Below the pieces are notes generated by a model. The model ran no database searches, was not told the origin of the DNA, and saw nothing but the letters and a program-made list of their open reading frames with translations. Below, piece after piece: positions 24,501 to 37,389 of a stretch of DNA of 64,000 nucleotides. The DNA comes from Harmothoe impar (Eukaryota > Annelida > Polychaeta > Phyllodocida > Polynoidae). The DNA lies in the NCBI GenBank assembly GCA_947462335.1, contig OX381714.1, positions 33,132,025-33,196,024 on the forward strand. Direction: 5' to 3'. Within the stretch, counting starts at the first letter, position 1, and the number at the start of each line of letters is the position of its first letter. Position numbers and translations under genes: made by a program.

Positions 24501-24600
24501 AGTAACTGAGTGTATGCCAAAATAGCCACGGCAAACTGACTGGTGGCCTCATAGGCCACCAATCACTATGCCATTGTTATTATTACATAACTCAGTTACA
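24501..24600. mobile_element. Small hairpin MITE, GTAACTGAGT termini, copy 1
   Basis: AGTAACTGAGT at the left and ACTCAGTTAC at the right. The interior has a perfect TGGTGGCCTCATAGGCCACCA hairpin. GTAGTAGATACCCTA just upstream is shared with the copy at 42.39 kb, so the family may extend there. Confidence 0.6.
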
Positions 24601-24647
24601 AGGGGGGTATCTGACTTAATCTTCGGTTATGTGAAAATAACTAAGGG

Positions 24648-24969
24648 TTAACCCTTTAACTGCTGACCAGGAAAAAATGTAATTTGGGCCTTTACCACCA
24701 GCCCTATGCCATGGGAATGTACAACTTTGCAAGTATGTGCTCCCTGGGATAGTGGCTAAGGAATAAAATAAGTTGTATTGGAGACATAATTTACACCTTT
24801 CTGACAAGAGGACCTAGTACTCATGTTAAATATTTTTGGATTGATTCAAAAATTCTCATTCTTTGTTTCATAGCAGGAGTTGCAATTTAGTGGTATTGCT
24901 GCCATGAGGCGATTTTTCAAGGGTATTTTAGATGCTGCCCTGAGGCAGAAGCGGCCCTTAAGGGGTTAA
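24648..24969. mobile_element. TTAA-flanked relative of the CCCTTTAAGGG MITE
   Basis: Left TTAACCCTTTAACTGC, right GCGGCCCTTAAGGGGTTAA, both bounded by TTAA (24648-24651 and 24966-24969). The interior differs from the other copies, so this looks like a subfamily sharing only the termini. Confidence 0.65.
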
Positions 24970-25914
24970 GTATTGAAAGCCCCACTGGACAGAGTCGAAT
25001 GCCACCGGCCTCACAGGTTATATCATAGAGCAGGGGTAAAGACGTGAGGACTTTTCAACTTCCCATCTCTCCGATGCACTTACTATTAAATGTATCCTTA
25101 TTCTGATTTTTGCATTGTATTTGTTCATAATGTTGTCTTCATGGAACACTAGTTATCATGTAGAACAAATACTTATTTTTCGATGTAACACCCTAACATG
25201 ATGATCATTGATATATTTTGGTAAGATATAATGATACATGTTGTAGCATTCCCCTTACACTTTTTGTATACATGTAGTTTACGGGAGGACGGACCTTATA
25301 TCAATTATAGTATAGTATTGTAGTATTTCTATGTAAATGGCATTGACTGTAGTCGACGCTAGGCCTGCCATGGCGACTATAGTCAATGGTAGGCTTCAAA
25401 TGGTTAAGCATAGACCTGACTGGAGTGCACCTAGTACACGTGATTTCTCCTCTAGAAGAGAAGTCGGGCTTATGGAGAAGAGCGCCCCATGGGAAAATCG
25501 CCCTTAGTCATGGGATACCTGATTTATAAAGTATCAAAGAGGAGAAAAAAGAAAAAGGGGAAGGGAGAAGAGAAAAAGGGGGAAGGGAGCTCTCGATGTA
25601 CTTTACTTAGTATATAGATCCGTCTACTACTTCATCGTATTCTAATGGCTACAGTACAAAATCATATCCCACGTATTACCTTAAATACACACTCTAAGAA
25701 CAGTGTGTTGTGGGAACATTCTTAAAGAGTAACACACACAAATTTGCAACACACTTTGAGATTGTACACACTTATGAATTGTAACACACTTTTTGTCAAC
25801 TCACTTACCTGCTTACACACTTGTGGTCAGAGAGGTGTGTATCATATACAAAAGGGGGCAGCAGCAGTAAAGGTCTATCATGCACCTATGCTACATTCTT
25901 ACAGCCATATAGTA

Positions 25915-25995
25915 GCTGTCGGAGTGGCTCAGTGGGCAAGTTTTTGGACTGAGAACTTAAAGATCCCCGGCTTGATTCCCAATGGGGCTGACTGT
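25915..25995 (+). repeat. tRNA-like segment 1 (SINE head or tRNA relic)
   Basis: GGAGTGGCTCAGTGGGCAAG resembles a pol III A box with D-arm, and GGCTTGATTCCC about 42 bases later resembles a B box. The acceptor arm pairs poorly, so it is not a functional tRNA. Confidence 0.5.
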
Positions 25996-26625
25996 AAAAT
26001 GATAATGTCTATTTTCTAAGAAGGACCATAATATTTTAGCCCTCCCCCCCCCCCTCCCTCAAGAAGGGTCAAATTGCTTTTCCCCCTCAGGAGGGGTTGA
26101 ACTGTTTTACAACCCCCTCCCCAACCAATCCCCTCTACTACAATGAAAAATATAACACCTATTTAATAGGGGTTAATTTGCAATGAGATATAAAAACTGT
26201 ATTATTTGAATCTCATTGAATGAGCAAACTCACTCAATCCATGTTGGAAATAGATGGGAAGTTTTTTCTCTTCAACTATACACACATGTTCTTTGCATAA
26301 ACTAAACAACCATCCCATGTAAGACCTTATTATAGGTTCTGCAAGGCTGTAAAGGCAGGATGTATTAATAGCTGATTAACTATAGATATCAAGCCCTGCA
26401 AATTATGTTATTATTAGTCAGTGCATTGGCATCCCTGAATAAGGGCGGTCTTTGTATTGTCTAAGAACCACTTCATGTCATAACATATTGATACCCAAGG
26501 GTAAGTTATATAGCTTACTGGTAATTGGTAAGAAGTTGTGTGATCTTTGAGAATACTTTGTGTCTCCACTCACTGTTGTGTGTTCTGGGGCCTATTTGAG
26601 GGGGATTACACCATGATTGTACAAG

Positions 26626-26870
26626 GAGATTTGGTGGCCTAGTGAGCAAGTCGCTGGACAAGTGTGTGAGAGGTCCTGGGTTCGATCCCCAGAGAAGACC
26701 TGGCACCAAATCTTCCCAAGTGAAACGAGTTGTCCTGACAGGAGTCGCGTCTGTAAGTGTCTGTAGACAGACTGCAGTGAACCTTCAGTGTCCTGGTCTC
26801 CCATGAGACTTGCACCGATCCGCTTCAACCCGTAGAAGCATAATACACTTGCGACTGGTAAAGAGATAGC
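26626..26870 (+). repeat. tRNA-derived SINE-like segment 2
   Basis: TGGTGGCCTAGTGAGCAAGT (A box) and GGGTTCGATCCCC (a near-perfect B box) lie about 40 bases apart. A unique-looking body follows with GACAGACTGCAGTGAACC. A head-plus-body arrangement is the usual form of tRNA-derived SINEs. Confidence 0.6.
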
Positions 26871-27304
26871 AGATATCAGTGTTGACGATGGCGGTCCTAG
26901 CCAGGAGGGGAAAAGGCTACAATGGACCACTGGAGACTCTGAGAAAAGGTTGTGAGAGCAGCCATCCCACGCTATCTGACGGTGGTATGGTCATGGCACA
27001 TTGCGCTACAGTCACCAGTTGGTTATCAGGTGTGTCAGTTTCGCCAGGGTCAGGAGCTAGGATGTGTTCACAGTGGTTGACTATGATTTGTTCACTGTCA
27101 ATACAAACTCAGTTTTGATATAATACTTCTATTCCCACTTTTCTGTATATTATAAGCAGTTCAATAGACACTTTTCCTAGATATAGAAGCCTTTAAAAGT
27201 GATACGCACAGTATATGCACAGTATGAACATGAATAGCCCTGACAAGAAATTGAATAAATCTTTACTAATTTAACTCTTAACCCATATAGAAAGTAATCA
27301 TACT

Positions 27305-27385
27305 AAATATTCGATTCGATTCGAACCTGCATGGATAGGACTCATGTGCCAGCACCTAAACCACTCAGCCACGGCACCTACACAT
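27305..27385 (-). repeat. tRNA-like segment 3, minus strand
   Basis: On the minus strand GCCGTGGCTGAGTGGTTTAG (A box, D-arm) is followed by GCAGGTTCGAATCG (B box, T-arm). It resembles a class II tRNA head but does not close a good acceptor stem. Confidence 0.5.
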
Positions 27386-27579
27386 ACTCTGTCAGGTGTA
27401 GAACAGCTATTTTAACTCCCACCTCCTCAATACCATGGCTTTGTACACCAACACACTTTTTAGATTGAACACACTTTTGCCAAAAGTGTGTAGTGTGTTA
27501 CCCAAAAAAAGTGTGTTAAAAGTGGCTTCAGAAAAGTGTGTTGAAAAGTGTGTAAACGTAACACACTGTTTTTAGAGTG

Positions 27580-30500
27580 CATTTGCCTTTTCTCGGACCA
27601 CAGTGGCCATTAACTCCATGGGGTCATCATCCCTCTCTGGGCGCATTTTCTCTGGGGCCGTTTTCCCCATTCTCTTGGGCCGTTTTCTCCATGGAGTCGA
27701 CCTCTCCAGTCTTCCTTCCCTCTCGTTTCTTTCTTTCCTTTTTTGTTATACATCTCTCATAACCATTTATTGTTTTTGTCTGCCGATTCACATTTTAGCG
27801 GCCAATTCGGCAAATAACTCTCCATATCATATATAGCTCAAAGCATACCTTTCACAGAGTTTGTAACTGTAAACGGAAATTTATTCACTTGAAGTTAAAT
27901 TTCAAACAAACTTTATCGATGTTCCCGAGATACTATGTCGAACTAGGTAAACTAAGTGTATTTCAACTTAGGCGTTATTTATGATTATAATTACAATTTA
28001 CAACATAAGATTATTATCGAAAATCTATATCCTGCGCACTACGTCTAACCAGGGATATAAAGTACTATACCCCATGGTCTAACTGTTATTCTTTTTGTGA
28101 AAATGGGCCAAATAAGACATGGAGATCTATCTGAAGTCAAAATCTGGCTTACTGAAGGCCATCTTGACGCGTACTAAAGGGATAAAAAAAAAGGCAATTC
28201 ACTTAACAATTCTTCTCAGTGGCCAAGACCACAACATCTAAATCCGAATCGGGCCATGACTCCGGGGGTATGTCAACACCTTCTTGACACCCCTGAAATC
28301 GTCCACTTCCCTGAAATGACATATAGCCCGGCGGCATGGCGGTGAGGCAGGGGCAGGCCTTTAGAGCAGACTAATATTTCACGCCGACAGATAGGAATCT
28401 ATTGGTGACACCGGCCTGTGTGGGCCTGGGGCTGGTTATAGGTAGGCCCGTCGTCAGGTTACCAATCACCCCCATCCATCAGGGGTAAGCCACAGTAGCC
28501 TCCCAGCCTCATATACACCGTATACAGTTAATGGGAGAAGATGGGGGACAACCAGCTTTAAGCATCGACAAATGCGTATACATACGCGAATACGAACACC
28601 ACAGCTGTATTTCAAGTATTTCATATAAAATATTTTTGGGATAACGGAGAGAGAGGAAGAGAGCCGGGGTAGAGAGACATAGAAAGTCAAATATGGAGAG
28701 ACTTAGAGAGAGAAACAAAGTTTGTTTCTGTGTAGAAAAGTAGTTTGTGTTCCCTGCCATTAGTTCTGCTTTGGGGATTTTGGAGCCATGACCCTCATAT
28801 TCTCCTGGTGGGTGAGGCTTATTAGTGGCGGAGACCCCGTCCCCCTTTCCTACCCCAATGTCATGGTAAACTATAATGTGTCCTTCTGTCTAATATGACG
28901 TTAGTGTATTCCCCATGGTTCTGACTGTCCCTATTTATGTTTTGTTCCTGTCCATCCGCCTCTCAGTCCCTGCACGCTGCCCCTATACCTCTGTCTGTCT
29001 ACCTGCCTGCTGTCTGCCTGCCCACCTGCCTGCCTGTTTGTCTCTCTGTCTGTCTGCCTGTCTGTGCCTTTGTTTATATCGGTATGTATGTCTGTCTGTC
29101 TCTCTTTGTGTCTTCCTTCCCCTCTCTCATATATCACGATAATAATGTAGTTATTAACGTGTGACATACATGCATGTAGTGAACTCCCTAGGAACCCCCT
29201 ATATATCATAATGATTCACCAATGATGCTATGGTCTGTTTGCTGGCAGTATTTGCCTTGGGGTGATGCCTACATGTTATGTCATGGGATGCTTGCTGGCT
29301 TTTGAGACGAACACATCCACACGACAGAACTGGCTAGGTTTCAATTATTCTTTTCAGCTTTATTAGTAGCCTCAGGGGTGTTTCCTGTGCTTAACGTGTA
29401 ACTCCGTCAGACCCTAGTGATCCGCCTTGACGGAAGATGAAGGGTGGGTGAAGGAAACACTGTACATGTACAGTGCAACATTCATGTTTTCTGGTTAACA
29501 AAATCATCTAAATATCCAACATCATATAAAGCAACTGGTCCTACACCCGATCATCGGGTCCATGCACGTTATAATCATACTAAATTGCTATACTTAATTG
29601 AATCCAATACCAATTTGATTTAACGGAAATAAATGTATTTTTAATATATTCTATGTATGCATATATACGTACAGAACTACCAGCAGATAGACGGTATAAC
29701 AGCAAAACAGGCCCTTCTCTCAATATTGTACAGTAAAAAAAAAGGAATTCTCTATACTTTACAGTCACTTCAACGTTTAGATCCTTACACAATCAATATC
29801 CAAGTTATGCTTTCTCTATGAAACTATTGACATTACGACCACTCACACTTGAGTTTCAAGTGCTGTTTATCCTCGGATTAGTTATCAAAGCAGGATGCAC
29901 CACCCAGCCTTTGATGTGCCAAGTACTAAATCGTGTATACTTCTAAAGGTTGTCCTATTAAAAAGACTCTGGTGATAGCTATACATTTCACTTTCCAATA
30001 GACATCGATCAATGTTGTGAAGCGAGGCAGAAATCCGAGAAGGCTCTGAATTTAAAGAAGATTGTGCGAGTTTCATACGAAATGTAGTAAGGCAAATAAC
30101 CCTTTTTTCCTTTCGTTTAGCATGCCCCTCATTAAGATACAGAATATTTTTCCGTGACCGATTCTGTTAAAACTTATAATAACGTTGGAAAATTACCGTA
30201 GAGTGTATCAGGGTTATCTTTTAGGTGACCATGCAGAGACATTAATATGTCATAAGGCTTAATTATCAAAACAGGAATACCTATCAGCTATTTAAAAAAG
30301 GAGTAGACTGTTACTGACAACACTATAATGAATTATGGAGCAACATCTCATACAAAAATAAACAACGGTACAAAATGGCCTACAGCATATTATAAAACAA
30401 TCATCATGCATAGATTCTCACAAAGACACGACACAATGCTATACAATATATAAGCACTAGTTTGTTGGGTGGACATGGGAACTATGCATGGGGTATCTAG

Positions 30501-31070
30501 CTCGGTCTCACTCTTGGTATTCAGACTGACCTTGTGGATTGAACCATTAAATCTGTATTAGTTCCATAGTTATCTTATTACAGACCACCTGGGGACCCTT
30601 TTGTGGAAGGATTTATATAGGATCCCACCTCTGGAAAGGGGAACGGCCTCGAGCTATCACTGATTTACATTCTTACTTTTTCTTTTACATATTATGCCTA
30701 GTTATTCCGACTCAATTAAACTGCCTATTCCATTTGTAAATCAGCCCTATGTGTGTTTTAAATACATTTAGGGGATATTAGCCTATAATACCATTGTTTA
30801 CAGTCTGAAGTCAGAGAGTATGTTCATTGCCTATATAATTATGTAGTATTTGATGCATGGAATACCTGTATCACTAAAGCCAAGAAATTTGAAACCTGTT
30901 CTGATGAATGACACTCAGATTGATTCGCAATTATTGGCTAGGAATATGTGGCATATTACAGCTATATCATATAGATAGGTGTATGTTTTGACCGATACAT
31001 ACTCAATTATTAGGATGAAACAGTATCATAGAAAATGCATAATTACTTTAAAAAAAACCTTAAAGAAAAC
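27580..31070. other. Intergenic, microsatellite-rich, no gene seen
   Basis: 28930-29125 is a CTGC/CTGT pyrimidine microsatellite that leaves open frames on both strands. 27690-27745 is C/T rich. No splice-bounded coding recognised. Confidence 0.4.
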
Positions 31071-31074
31071 ATTT

Positions 31075-31299
31075 GAATCTTTTGCTCTGTGTGACTGCCA
31101 CTTATGATGCGAGTAACTAACTAGTGCAACATTCCATGATCATGCCGACCCTCTGCATGGGAATGTGTTAACCTATAGTTTATGGTCAGCAAGATGATTG
31201 GATGCAGCACTAGTAGGTTACTCCTCAGGGCTGCATTCATGAATCATGACGATAAAGGGCATAATGCATTAAAATAAAATGCGGTCTTTAAAGGGTTAT
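31075..31299. mobile_element. CCCTTTAAGGGCCGCAT MITE, copy 3
   Basis: The right end AATGCGGTCTTTAAAGGGTTA and the internal GGGCTGCATTCATGAATCATG block match copies 1 and 2. The left end is degraded, so its start is approximate. Confidence 0.55.
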
Positions 31300-33217
31300 C
31301 ACCTGTTCATGTTGTAGAATTCCAACATTGTCCTGGATTCTGCTTGATCCCCCGTCCCTGCACTCTCAGACGAGTGGCACCAATGTCCGTTCCCTCCTTC
31401 AAAAGTACAATTTCCCACTGATTACCAGGCACTTTAAAGACTTTTCAAGGCAAAAACATTCGGTTTTTTTTACAAAAACATTTTGCAACATTTACTATGA
31501 TTGAAAGGAGCAAATTATATGTCACTTTAAAACACCCGATAGCTATGTATAGATCAGCCTTTTTATATAGTTTCAAGCCTACCCCCCTATTCTAAAAATC
31601 CGAAGTTGTTTTGGGTAAAATACACCTTATTTCTCGATGTCAGTGATATTGGGAAGGAGTGGGGTAAAACTTTTTTTCACGCTTTTGGAAACGAGCATGG
31701 TGTTCCTTTTGTCTGAGAGATCAGGGAACTGGGCTTGGTCACTGTGTCCAAAGCTCGTTATAAGGGTGATATGAGTGACAAGGGAACAATTTGCTATCAC
31801 TACACCCAGCAGGAATCCACAGGAATCTCACTCTCTATCATACCAGGATTGTGATCTTTATATTGCAACGCTCTGTGACCCTGACCCTCAATGTGTCCAA
31901 GGTCATAGCTTCCCTGGCGACAATCAGATGAGTATTTGGTGAAACAAGGAAACGCCCGCCGAGAAAATAAAGATCCCCCACCCAACGCAGCTGGGACCGC
32001 CTCTGTGTCACTCCGCTACCCACGAGGGGGAACAAGGGGACTACTTTTTATCCGATCAACGGGTGAGACCGACGCACGGGTCTTGGTTGGGGCTAGTCCT
32101 GGGAAACGCTGCTCAACATTCCCTGTGACGTTGGTGGCGAGTTTTGCCAACAGGTGCTCTGATAATGAAGGCTGTAAAGAAACGCTTTGCCATCTCTTCC
32201 ATCTGAGAGGGAATTGTTGTCATTTCGGCGGGCACATGGCACACGGCGACGACTCTTTGGTCTCCACTGTCATGTAATGGTTTTAGTATACCAGCTGCGT
32301 GATGCTGTGGTAAATCACCTAGATAGTAGATACAAGCAGAGTTTACAATGTGTTTTGTGTCTCTCTCATAAAGTTTGTACTGACTCTATTTGGAGCAATT
32401 GCAGTGGTATCATATAATGTAGCAATCCAGGAGATTCAGGATGAATAACAAGTGAATAATCCAAGGAATGTATAAGTGGTATAGAATTCAATCCCATATT
32501 AAGACACATACTAGTAATGGGATTCATAGAATTGATCCTCTCATTGCATGTCTTTGATATCTAATACATGTAGTTTCAATAGTAAACCATCCCATACACT
32601 ATCAGTATATCATATTGATATTTTTTCTCAGTTATTATGTCTATAGCCCTTTCCTGATGTTACATTCTTGACATTTGGTTGCTATTTACCTGCAAAAGAC
32701 GTTACCATCAATCATAATTGTTTAGGCTCTCACCGTTTTGCTGCCAGATATTATTCCCAGTTGGCTGCCTCAGAAAAAAAAGTGCCTTCCTGTTCTAATG
32801 GAAAACATGGAAGAAAAGAAAGGGAAGGTTTGATAGAGTCAACTTAAAAGTACACTCATCATTGCATTGATATAGAATATGAGAGTAAAGTTCACAGTGA
32901 GAGGGTATATATGTGAACCCACATGCATCTCACACCTGTATGTAGCTGTGAATAAGGTGTGGCAGAAATACCTCTGCTGTGATAAGACACTGGGGGTTTG
33001 GCTACCCAAATGATACAAAATAATGTCCTTGCAGGTGCATTTCTTGCCATACATTTCTGTTTGAGGGGTACACTGATATATTTTATAATATATTTTATAA
33101 TCATGTAGGAATTCCGATATTGCGCAAATTCCGATATTGCGCGTGACATATACATACTAGTACTTGGGGGGCCAGAAAGACCAAATGTTGATATTTAACT
33201 TTAGGTTGTTGTGGAGC
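31300..33217. other. Intergenic, no gene seen
   Basis: A GC-richer island at 31800-32280 has open frames without recognisable motifs or codon signal. Nothing else supported. Confidence 0.35.
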
Positions 33218-33661
33218 CCAATAATCTGTCTGAGTATTGTACTAGGGTTTATTTAGTGTGCTGATTCCGAATCTGGCATGTGTAAAGTGAGATTTGTGTC
33301 GCAACAAGGTCAAATTCAAGGTCAAAGGTCACAGTCTGATGTAAACATGAGACTGAAATGAGTGCACACAAATACAAAAATATTAAAGGTGAAGCCTATT
33401 CATCTTACGTATGTGACTTGCATTTGTATTAGTGATGCTGTTGATGTAGTACCAGTACAAATGATTGCAAATAAAATAGAATGAACTATTTGCTTTAAGT
33501 GCTATTACCCTGATTAAACTAGTCCCATGCATTCTTATACCAAATCGGGACCTTTGACCTTGTATTTGACCTTGTTGCGACAAAGATATCACTTTACACA
33601 TGGCAGATTCGGAATCAGCACACTAAATATACCCTAGTACAACAGTCATACAGATTATTGG
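33218..33661. repeat. Long inverted repeat, 113-bp arms
   Basis: Left arm 33218-33330 and right arm 33548-33661 are imperfect inverses (CAATAATCTGT..GTACTAGGGT..TTTAGTGTGCTGATTCCGAATC..AACAAGGTCAAA). The loop is 217 bp. TGTGCTGATTCCGAATC also resembles GTGTGCTGAATCCGAATATC in the repeat arm at 34.3 kb. Confidence 0.75.
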
Positions 33662-33704
33662 TCACCACACCAACCCCCCTTCACATTTTCAGGCTGGCCC
33701 CCCA

Positions 33705-33707
<3 letters not shown>

Positions 33708-33771
<64 letters not shown>
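33708..33771. repeat. (TA)n microsatellite
   Basis: An uninterrupted AT dinucleotide run of about 60 bp, directly after the right arm of the preceding inverted repeat. Confidence 0.95.
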
Positions 33772-33776
<5 letters not shown>

Positions 33777-34202
33777 GGCTAGTACTAAAGCAAGATGGCG
33801 TCGTCTTGGAGACGCCGTCCTCCCACACTGGCGCCACCTGGTGGCCTGGCTAAAATTAAAAACCGTTTTAGCAGGAAAAAAGTCCTAAAACGGTCGGCGC
33901 AGGGGGGAGATCTGTACATTGACATGCCTAACGCAAACAGTCATAATTAAGACACACTACGAGTCTATGGGCAAGGGGTATGGTAAACTTAGAGGCAAAG
34001 TTACTTGAACCCCTCGCTATATTCGCCAGGGTTCACTTTCTAAGTATGACTAAGCACGAGGCAAATAGTTCTGCTGTCACGATAATGTTTGTTAAAAGCT
34101 ATAATATACGTCCCCTTCGCTGGTTGTGGCTGATCGATGTATGTGATATGTACAATAACTGTATTATTATTGCCAAGGGAACTTCTAGCAGGACAAAGCT
34201 TT

Positions 34203-34671
34203 TCTTTTCTTTGCAATGGGCTTTATTATAGACTGGGCAAAATCTTCACAAATATCATTCTAATTCCACCAAGGGGCATTTTAGAGTACAAACAGGCAAG
34301 ATCACTTTTTGGGGTAATTTGAGTGTGCTGAATCCGAATATCACACTTGCCAAGCTCAAAAATGGCCCCTTCAATGTGAAAACTAAAAAACAAAATGGCT
34401 GCCATTAATTTTTTAGAAAACCTATGTTATTTATCATTCCTAGTCATGTAATACATCAAAATGAAGGAATTTTAGAGCCCAGACTGTCTGAGACACCTGC
34501 CAAGCTGGAAAATCATTTCCTTAGAGTTTCAAAGCCAAAAATTCAAAATGGCTGCCACCGTTTTTTGAGAAAACCCCAAAAATGCATTATTCATCATTCC
34601 TTGTCATGTTGTACCTCAAATGAAAGAGATTTGCAAGCCTAGTCCATTCTAGGCCATTACCAAGATAAACA
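34203..34671 (+). repeat. Left arm of a 4.6-kb inverted repeat pair
   Basis: Matches 38385-38826 in opposite orientation over its whole length, from TTTATTATAGACTGG to TTACCAAGATAAACAG. Within the arm two units of about 165 bp can be aligned, each with AAAATGGCTGCCA and a TGCCAAGCT start. Confidence 0.75.
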
Positions 34672-34850
34672 GAGACCTCCATAACACTTAACCAGCTGTG
34701 CGCCAGCCAAACAAGTAGCCCAATGAACGAGCACTAGTGTGGCTATTAATGGAAAGTGATTGTTCCCCCAACATACTTCCATTCTGATCGGGGCCCACCC
34801 CACAATCAAACCCTTAGTACCTTATGGCAAATCCTCAAGATCCAACCCAG

Positions 34851-35166
34851 TCAGCATTAGTCCCTGGGGCCCATTCGTGTTTTGCTTGGGCCAGCTGGGT
34901 TAGCCCATATCTGAGTTATGGTCCTTTTTGTCCAGGGCTAAAAGTGGGAGCCCAAATGGACCCGCCCAGGAAAACTGTTTCATGAAAATACATTATAGAT
35001 ACTAATAGTGTGTGCCAAAGTGGAATAATTCTGGGCTTGAGCTGGGCACTTTGAATCAGCCCATCTGGGCTCCCACCTATAGCCCTGAACAAAAAAGAGC
35101 AAAACCCATCATGGGCAAATCAGCTTGCCCAAGTAAAAACACATGGGTCTCACTAAGCAATGCTGG
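34851..35166. mobile_element. 316-bp MITE, CAGCATT termini
   Basis: About 110-bp imperfect inverted arms: CAGCATTAG, TTGGGCCAGCTGG and AGGGCTAAAAGTGGGAGCCC on the left are answered by GGGCTCCCACCTATAGCCCT and AATGCTG on the right. It lies between the arms of the 4.6-kb pair. No coding. Confidence 0.7.
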
Positions 35167-35639
35167 CTTGGAAATCCTTGTTCCAAGATATCTATGCATC
35201 AGGAGCTGTAACATAGTATCTTGTTTGGAACTTACAGGAGTTGTGACTTCTACATGCTATAGGCCCCTACATTATCATTTAACTTCAGCAAAAGATGTTC
35301 ATGTAATTGTGAGAATGTCTAGGGAATGGGACCTCTACTCCTTGGGAAGTGATACCAAGTCCTAAAGATCTTATAATCATTTCATAAGAGACCTCCTCCA
35401 GCAACTCTGACCTCTCCTTGAGCCTTCATTATTCCTCATCTAGAGCATCATTCTCTGTCATTCCATTCCAAATCACTGGGGTTCACCTGTATGCGCTTCA
35501 TACAATCTCATGCAGTCTCAGATCTTCCATCCAGGGTCGAAAATGGGTTGAAAATGGAGGTAGTTATGATTAGGATAGGGATAGGGTGACATGGTGAGGT
35601 GGAAGGGACATGTGGTCTCTGCCCTACCACAGACCTCTA

Positions 35640-36260
35640 ATATCCCCTTCCTAGCAAACCTTGATACATTCCATACCCTCCCATATCTGTACCTCTATCA
35701 TGCACTTTCCCTGTGATTTTCTTCTTCTCCCCTATATCCCTTCCCAGATACCCTTCTGTTGTCCACTCCCCTGCCCTCTCCCATATCCTATCCTCCCAGT
35801 CAAGCCCTGCCCTACCCCTGTATCATTCTTTCGCCAAGACTCATAATATATGACCTCTACCAACCAGTATCCTCTCCACCCCTGGAAAGGGTGAGGTAAA
35901 GGGAAGGGAGAGAAAGTGTTGGGAGGAGGGTGGAGAATGAGAATGGAGAGGAATAGAGCAGTGGGAGGGAATGAGCAGCATGATATCATTGTACAGGGAA
36001 GCAATGAGATACAAGGCAGGGGCTTGGGGAAGAAAAGAGGAAATTTAGTGGAAAAAGATGCCAAAGGGAGGATTGGAAGCCCAGAAAGGTTGGGTGGAAG
36101 CCCCAGAAGATGAGGGGATGGGGCCCAGGAAGAGGGCTAGAAGCCCTGGGAGGAGCGTTTAGAACTGAGGCAGGAGAAGGGTCAGGACCCTAAGGAGGAG
36201 GGCTGGGAGTCTTGGGAAGAGGAGTGAAGGCACAGTGAGAGGGGTTAGAACCCTGGAATA
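35640..36260. repeat. Polypyrimidine then polypurine tract
   Basis: 35640-35840 is C/T rich and 35880-36260 G/A rich (GGGAAGGGAGAGAAAG), so the halves are mutually complementary in composition. It leaves spurious open frames. No exact long palindrome. Confidence 0.7.
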
Positions 36261-37389
36261 AAAAGAGGGGTGGGGTAAGGAAAGGATGGATGATCTGGAT
36301 GGAAGATTGACAACCCTCAAAGAGAGGTTAGTGTTGCTGGAGGAGGACTCCTTTGAAATGGAGATCCCTAAGACCCAATATCAGGTCCCCAGGACTAGAG
36401 TTCAGATCCCCTAAACTTCCTCAAGATAACATGCATAGATATCTATCTGGCTCCTTGGACTTGGAATTGAATCCCGACGACCTGCCATTGGGTGCAGATG
36501 TTCTAGGTACTTGATTCCGGGGAGGGCTCCCAATCAGAAAAGAAGTTTTTGAGTGAAGACAGTGACTAATTATCCCTAAATAGTCACACTTGTGTGGTTC
36601 CATAGACCTTTTGGGCTATATGCAATGTTGGCCCACAGCAGAAAAATACTAATGTCTACCCTTGTACATAGTATTTAGTGGCATCATGATGGGATGAGCC
36701 TCCTAACTGGACAAAAAAGCCATATGTTTTCAGTGGAAAGGACTGCATAACTACTGGTTTAAAAATGATTTTCTCTTCAAAAGAAAAGATTATCCTATTT
36801 TCAACCAAGTTTGTTTCAAAGCGAGTTAAATAGGAAATAACATGTAACTGTTGTGCCTGAGTGGGGGCCGCCATTTCTGGGCCACTCACGTCACAAAGGA
36901 ACATTCAGTTGGTGCAGCAAGCATAAGACGGCAGCACCTGTACACTGCAGGTAACTATAGGTCAGACATGGTCCATCAGGGGGCAAACCTGTCACCAGAC
37001 ATTGTCTAGGATCCTTGCACCTACGTTGCAGTCCAGAGGTCTCTTGCAGAACCATTAGACTGTTTGTCGAAGCAGGGCTGACGGGAGAGCAATGCACCGG
37101 TGCATTGCTCAACTGGGACATTGTGATCGTGAGTACCACATAGTGTCAGACATTATGTGGGAATGCGGGGGCCGGGGGATACTGCCACAACAGCTTGTGG
37201 CGTGAGGCCGGCCTGACCGGCGGGGAGGTCCCGGGGGGGGGGGGGAAGGTGTACAACCGTGATTTGTATCAAGCATTGTGCTGATTGCTAGCGGAACATT
37301 TCATCACATAATCAGAAGGCTCATAGTTTATAATTTCATGGTTATTCTAACGCAGTTTAAAAATGAATAGTGTCATAACGTGAATAGGG
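36261..37389. other. Intergenic, no gene seen
   Basis: Short open frames without motifs. A G-run lies at 37229-37245. Confidence 0.4.

Larger units (their letters stand above)
25690..27579. mobile_element. 1.9-kb TIR element, CACTCTAARAACAGTGTGTT termini
   Basis: CACTCTAAGAACAGTGTGTT at 25690 is mirrored at the right end by AACACACTGTTTTTAGAGTG (the outer ends agree closely). Both subterminal regions are arrays of ACACACTTTT / AAAAGTGTGTT words, about 150 bp on each side. No transposase frame. The interior holds three tRNA-like segments and a C-run block at 26042-26055. Target duplication not resolved. Confidence 0.75.

Noticed and set aside
25915..27385. Three functional tRNA genes
   Set aside because: A and B boxes are present but acceptor stems do not pair; better seen as SINE or tRNA relics.
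28915..29209. Cys/Leu/Pro-rich open frames on both strands
   Set aside because: Translation of a CTGC/CTGT microsatellite.
31936..32277. 113-codon open frame in a GC-richer patch
   Set aside because: No proper ATG at its start, no motif, no splice partners.
33708..33771. Assembly artefact suspected at the (TA)n run
   Set aside because: Long AT microsatellites are normal in animal genomes and flanking sequence is continuous with the neighbouring repeat; no evidence of a join.
35732..36113. Pro/Phe-rich minus and Gly/Arg-rich plus frames
   Set aside because: Product of polypyrimidine/polypurine composition; no domain.
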